6,477 nucleotides of DNA from Paracoccaceae bacterium (GTDB taxonomy: Bacteria > Pseudomonadota > Alphaproteobacteria > Rhodobacterales > Rhodobacteraceae). Location: the NCBI GenBank assembly GCA_020852535.1, contig JADZAO010000031.1, positions 1 through 6,477 of the forward strand. Reading direction: 5' to 3'. The notes beneath the pieces were generated by a model that was not told the DNA's origin, searched no databases, and saw only the letters and a program-made list of their open reading frames with translations. Below are positions 5,160 to 6,477 of the stretch, one piece after another. A program made the position numbers and the translations under genes. Numbering within the stretch: position 1 is the stretch's first letter; every line of letters starts with the position of its first letter.

Positions 5160-6477
5160 TTACTCTGCTTGTCTCTGTGGCACTTTGTTAAGCTTGGCGC
5201 GTTTCTTCGGGTCGATCTCAAATAGGTTGGCAAGTTGCTCGGTTATCGCGCCCGCTAACTGTCCAACATCGGTAATCGTTACCGCCCGCTGGTAATAACG
5301 CGTCACGTCATGGCCAATACCGATGGCGATCAACTCGACCTGTCGCCGCCGCTCGACCATTGCGATCACATCACGCAGGTGTTTTTCAAGAAAATTTGAA
5401 CTATTGACTGACAGCGTCGAGTCATCGACGGGCGCACCGTCCGAAATAACCATCAGGATTTTCCGTGCCTCTAAACGGTGCGCCATACGACGGTGCGTCC
5501 ACTCTAACGCCTCCCCATCGATATTCTCCTTCAGCAGTCCCTCTTTCATCATCAGCCCTAGGTTGAGCCGTGTTCGCCTCCACGGTGCATCCGCCGATTT
5601 ATAGATGATATGCCGCAAATCGTTTAGACGCCCTGGTCCTTGTGGTCGTCCCTGCGCCAGCCAGCGCTCACGGCTTTGCCCACCCTTCCACGTTCGCGTA
5701 GTAAAGCCGAGGATCTCAACCTTGACCGAGCAACGTTCAAGCGTTCGCGCTAGAACATCGGCACAGATAGCAGCAATCGAAATCGGACGCCCCCGCATTG
5801 AACCCGAGTTATCTAAGAGCAACGTCACGCAGGTGTCGCGAAATTCAGTATCCGTTTCTTGTTTAAAGGAAAGCGTCGTCGTCGCGTTCGCTACCATACG
5901 GGCAAGGCGTCCTGCATCTAGTGTGCCTTCTTCCAGATCGAACAGCCAGGATCGATTCTGTTGCGCCTGCAATCGGCGCTGCAACTTATTTGCCAGCCGC
6001 GATACGGTCCCTTTAAGCGGCTCTAGCTGTTGGTCGAGGTAGGTCCGCAACCGCTCAAGTTCTTCAGGTTCCGCCAATTCTTCAGCTCGAATTTCCTCAT
6101 CAAAATCAGTTGTATAGGCTTTATAAGCGTGATCGGCGTCCGAATGGGGCACAGTCAGAGTCGGTGTCGGTGGGGCCTTGTCTTCTGAAAGTTCTGCTTT
6201 ATCGTGCTGTTCAATATCGGCGTTATCTTCCATCGTGACTTGCGCTTGAGACTGGTCCTCTTGCTCTTCTTGCAATCGCTCTGGCGCGGCATCAGAGTCC
6301 TCATTCTCTTGCCCTTCTAGATCCTCCGATTTTGGTACATTTTGGTTCTCTTCGGCCTTGTTTTCCAGATTTTCTGAATCGTCGTGATGAGGATCGTCGC
6401 CCAACTGATCACCATAGCCGAGGTCGGAAATCACCTGTCGCGTCAGACGGGCAAATGCGGCCTGATCGTTCAGCACA
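5160..6477 (-). CDS. cobT: Aerobic cobaltochelatase subunit CobT, C-terminal part (start beyond the window)
   Basis: CobT partners the AAA+ ATPase CobS and the large subunit CobN to insert cobalt into hydrogenobyrinic acid a,c-diamide in the oxygen-dependent B12 pathway. The visible 438 codons are roughly the last 70% of a protein usually about 600-640 residues long. From the left edge of the fragment there is a very acidic, low-complexity Asp/Glu/Gln-rich linker (about 27-100), a helical Glu/Arg-rich segment (130-175), and a C-terminal von Willebrand factor A domain (about 215-420). That domain carries the MIDAS motif DNSGSM (Asp222, Ser224, Ser226) and a second metal-site motif, SDGAPVDD (345-352). 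The conserved RSWLFDLEEGTLDAGRLARMV precedes the VWA domain and is typical of CobT. The GTG at 6474-6476 is an internal Val codon, not a start. The stop TAA lies about 63 bp before the aminopeptidase P start. cobS is expected upstream, off the window. Confidence 0.95.
   Translation of the reverse strand, partial: VLNDQAAFARLTRQVISDLGYGDQLGDDPHHDDSENLENKAEENQNVPKSEDLEGQENEDSDAAPERLQEEQEDQSQAQVTMEDNADIEQHDKAELSEDKAPPTPTLTVPHSDADHAYKAYTTDFDEEIRAEELAEPEELERLRTYLDQQLEPLKGTVSRLANKLQRRLQAQQNRSWLFDLEEGTLDAGRLARMVANATTTLSFKQETDTEFRDTCVTLLLDNSGSMRGRPISIAAICADVLARTLERCSVKVEILGFTTRTWKGGQSRERWLAQGRPQGPGRLNDLRHIIYKSADAPWRRTRLNLGLMMKEGLLKENIDGEALEWTHRRMAHRLEARKILMVISDGAPVDDSTLSVNSSNFLEKHLRDVIAMVERRRQVELIAIGIGHDVTRYYQRAVTITDVGQLAGAITEQLANLFEIDPKKRAKLNKVPQRQAE

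Noticed and set aside
5605..6042. 145-codon open frame on the plus strand, antisense to cobT
   Set aside because: It mirrors the conserved VWA region of CobT, and its translation is an Arg/Ser/Cys-rich composition without recognisable motifs. It is a shadow frame.
1..6477. CTAG tetramers at near-random frequency (about 22 seen), where many bacteria avoid them
   Set aside because: The count is roughly what base composition predicts and gives no local clustering of clear meaning. rnd appears to have none, but one gene is too short to interpret.
1..6477. Search for tRNA or rRNA genes, CRISPR arrays, insertion sequences, prophage or defence genes
   Set aside because: Almost all of the sequence is accounted for by seven housekeeping or conserved hypothetical genes. 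No tandem or spaced direct repeats, transposase motifs or structured RNA genes were seen, so no novel system is claimed.

Overview
The window reads as an ordinary chromosomal stretch of an alphaproteobacterium, most likely Rhodobacterales (Roseobacter-like). This is inference from gene content: an aerobic-type cobaltochelatase CobT, a purN-rnd neighbourhood, and SufE, DUF427 and a ~600-residue aminopeptidase P side by side. Base composition looks moderate, just above 50% GC by eye, and no clear compositional break was noticed. A genus cannot be named from this alone.

Layout, left to right. Positions 1-582 (+) hold purN, complete at its 3' end and missing only its first few codons. A 157-bp AT-rich spacer with two inverted repeats and a possible promoter leads to rnd (740-1897, +), encoding ribonuclease D. 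Tail-to-tail with rnd is a gene for a small outer-membrane-type lipoprotein of unknown function (1913-2365, -). A 135-bp divergent spacer containing an 8-bp-arm inverted repeat and a G-run cluster separates it from a sufE-like gene (2501-2908, +). The sufE stop codon overlaps the stop of a convergent DUF427 gene (2905-3240, -). Upstream of DUF427 on the same strand are an aminopeptidase P gene (3303-5096, -) and the C-terminal ~438 codons of cobT (5160-6477, -), which runs off the right edge. Coding density is high and no spacer exceeds 160 bp.

The minus-strand genes cobT, pepP and DUF427 are spaced about 60 bp apart and could be co-transcribed in that order, with the promoter outside the window. 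Their functions are not obviously linked: cobalt insertion for vitamin B12, peptide turnover, and an unknown. On the plus strand, PurN makes formyl-GAR in purine synthesis, RNase D trims RNA 3' ends, and SufE carries sulfur for Fe-S cluster assembly. These are housekeeping functions. I see no mobile element, tRNA, rRNA, CRISPR array, prophage or defence system. The observations worth a second look are small: short inverted repeats in the two promoter-bearing spacers, overlapping convergent stops, and two proteins of unknown role.
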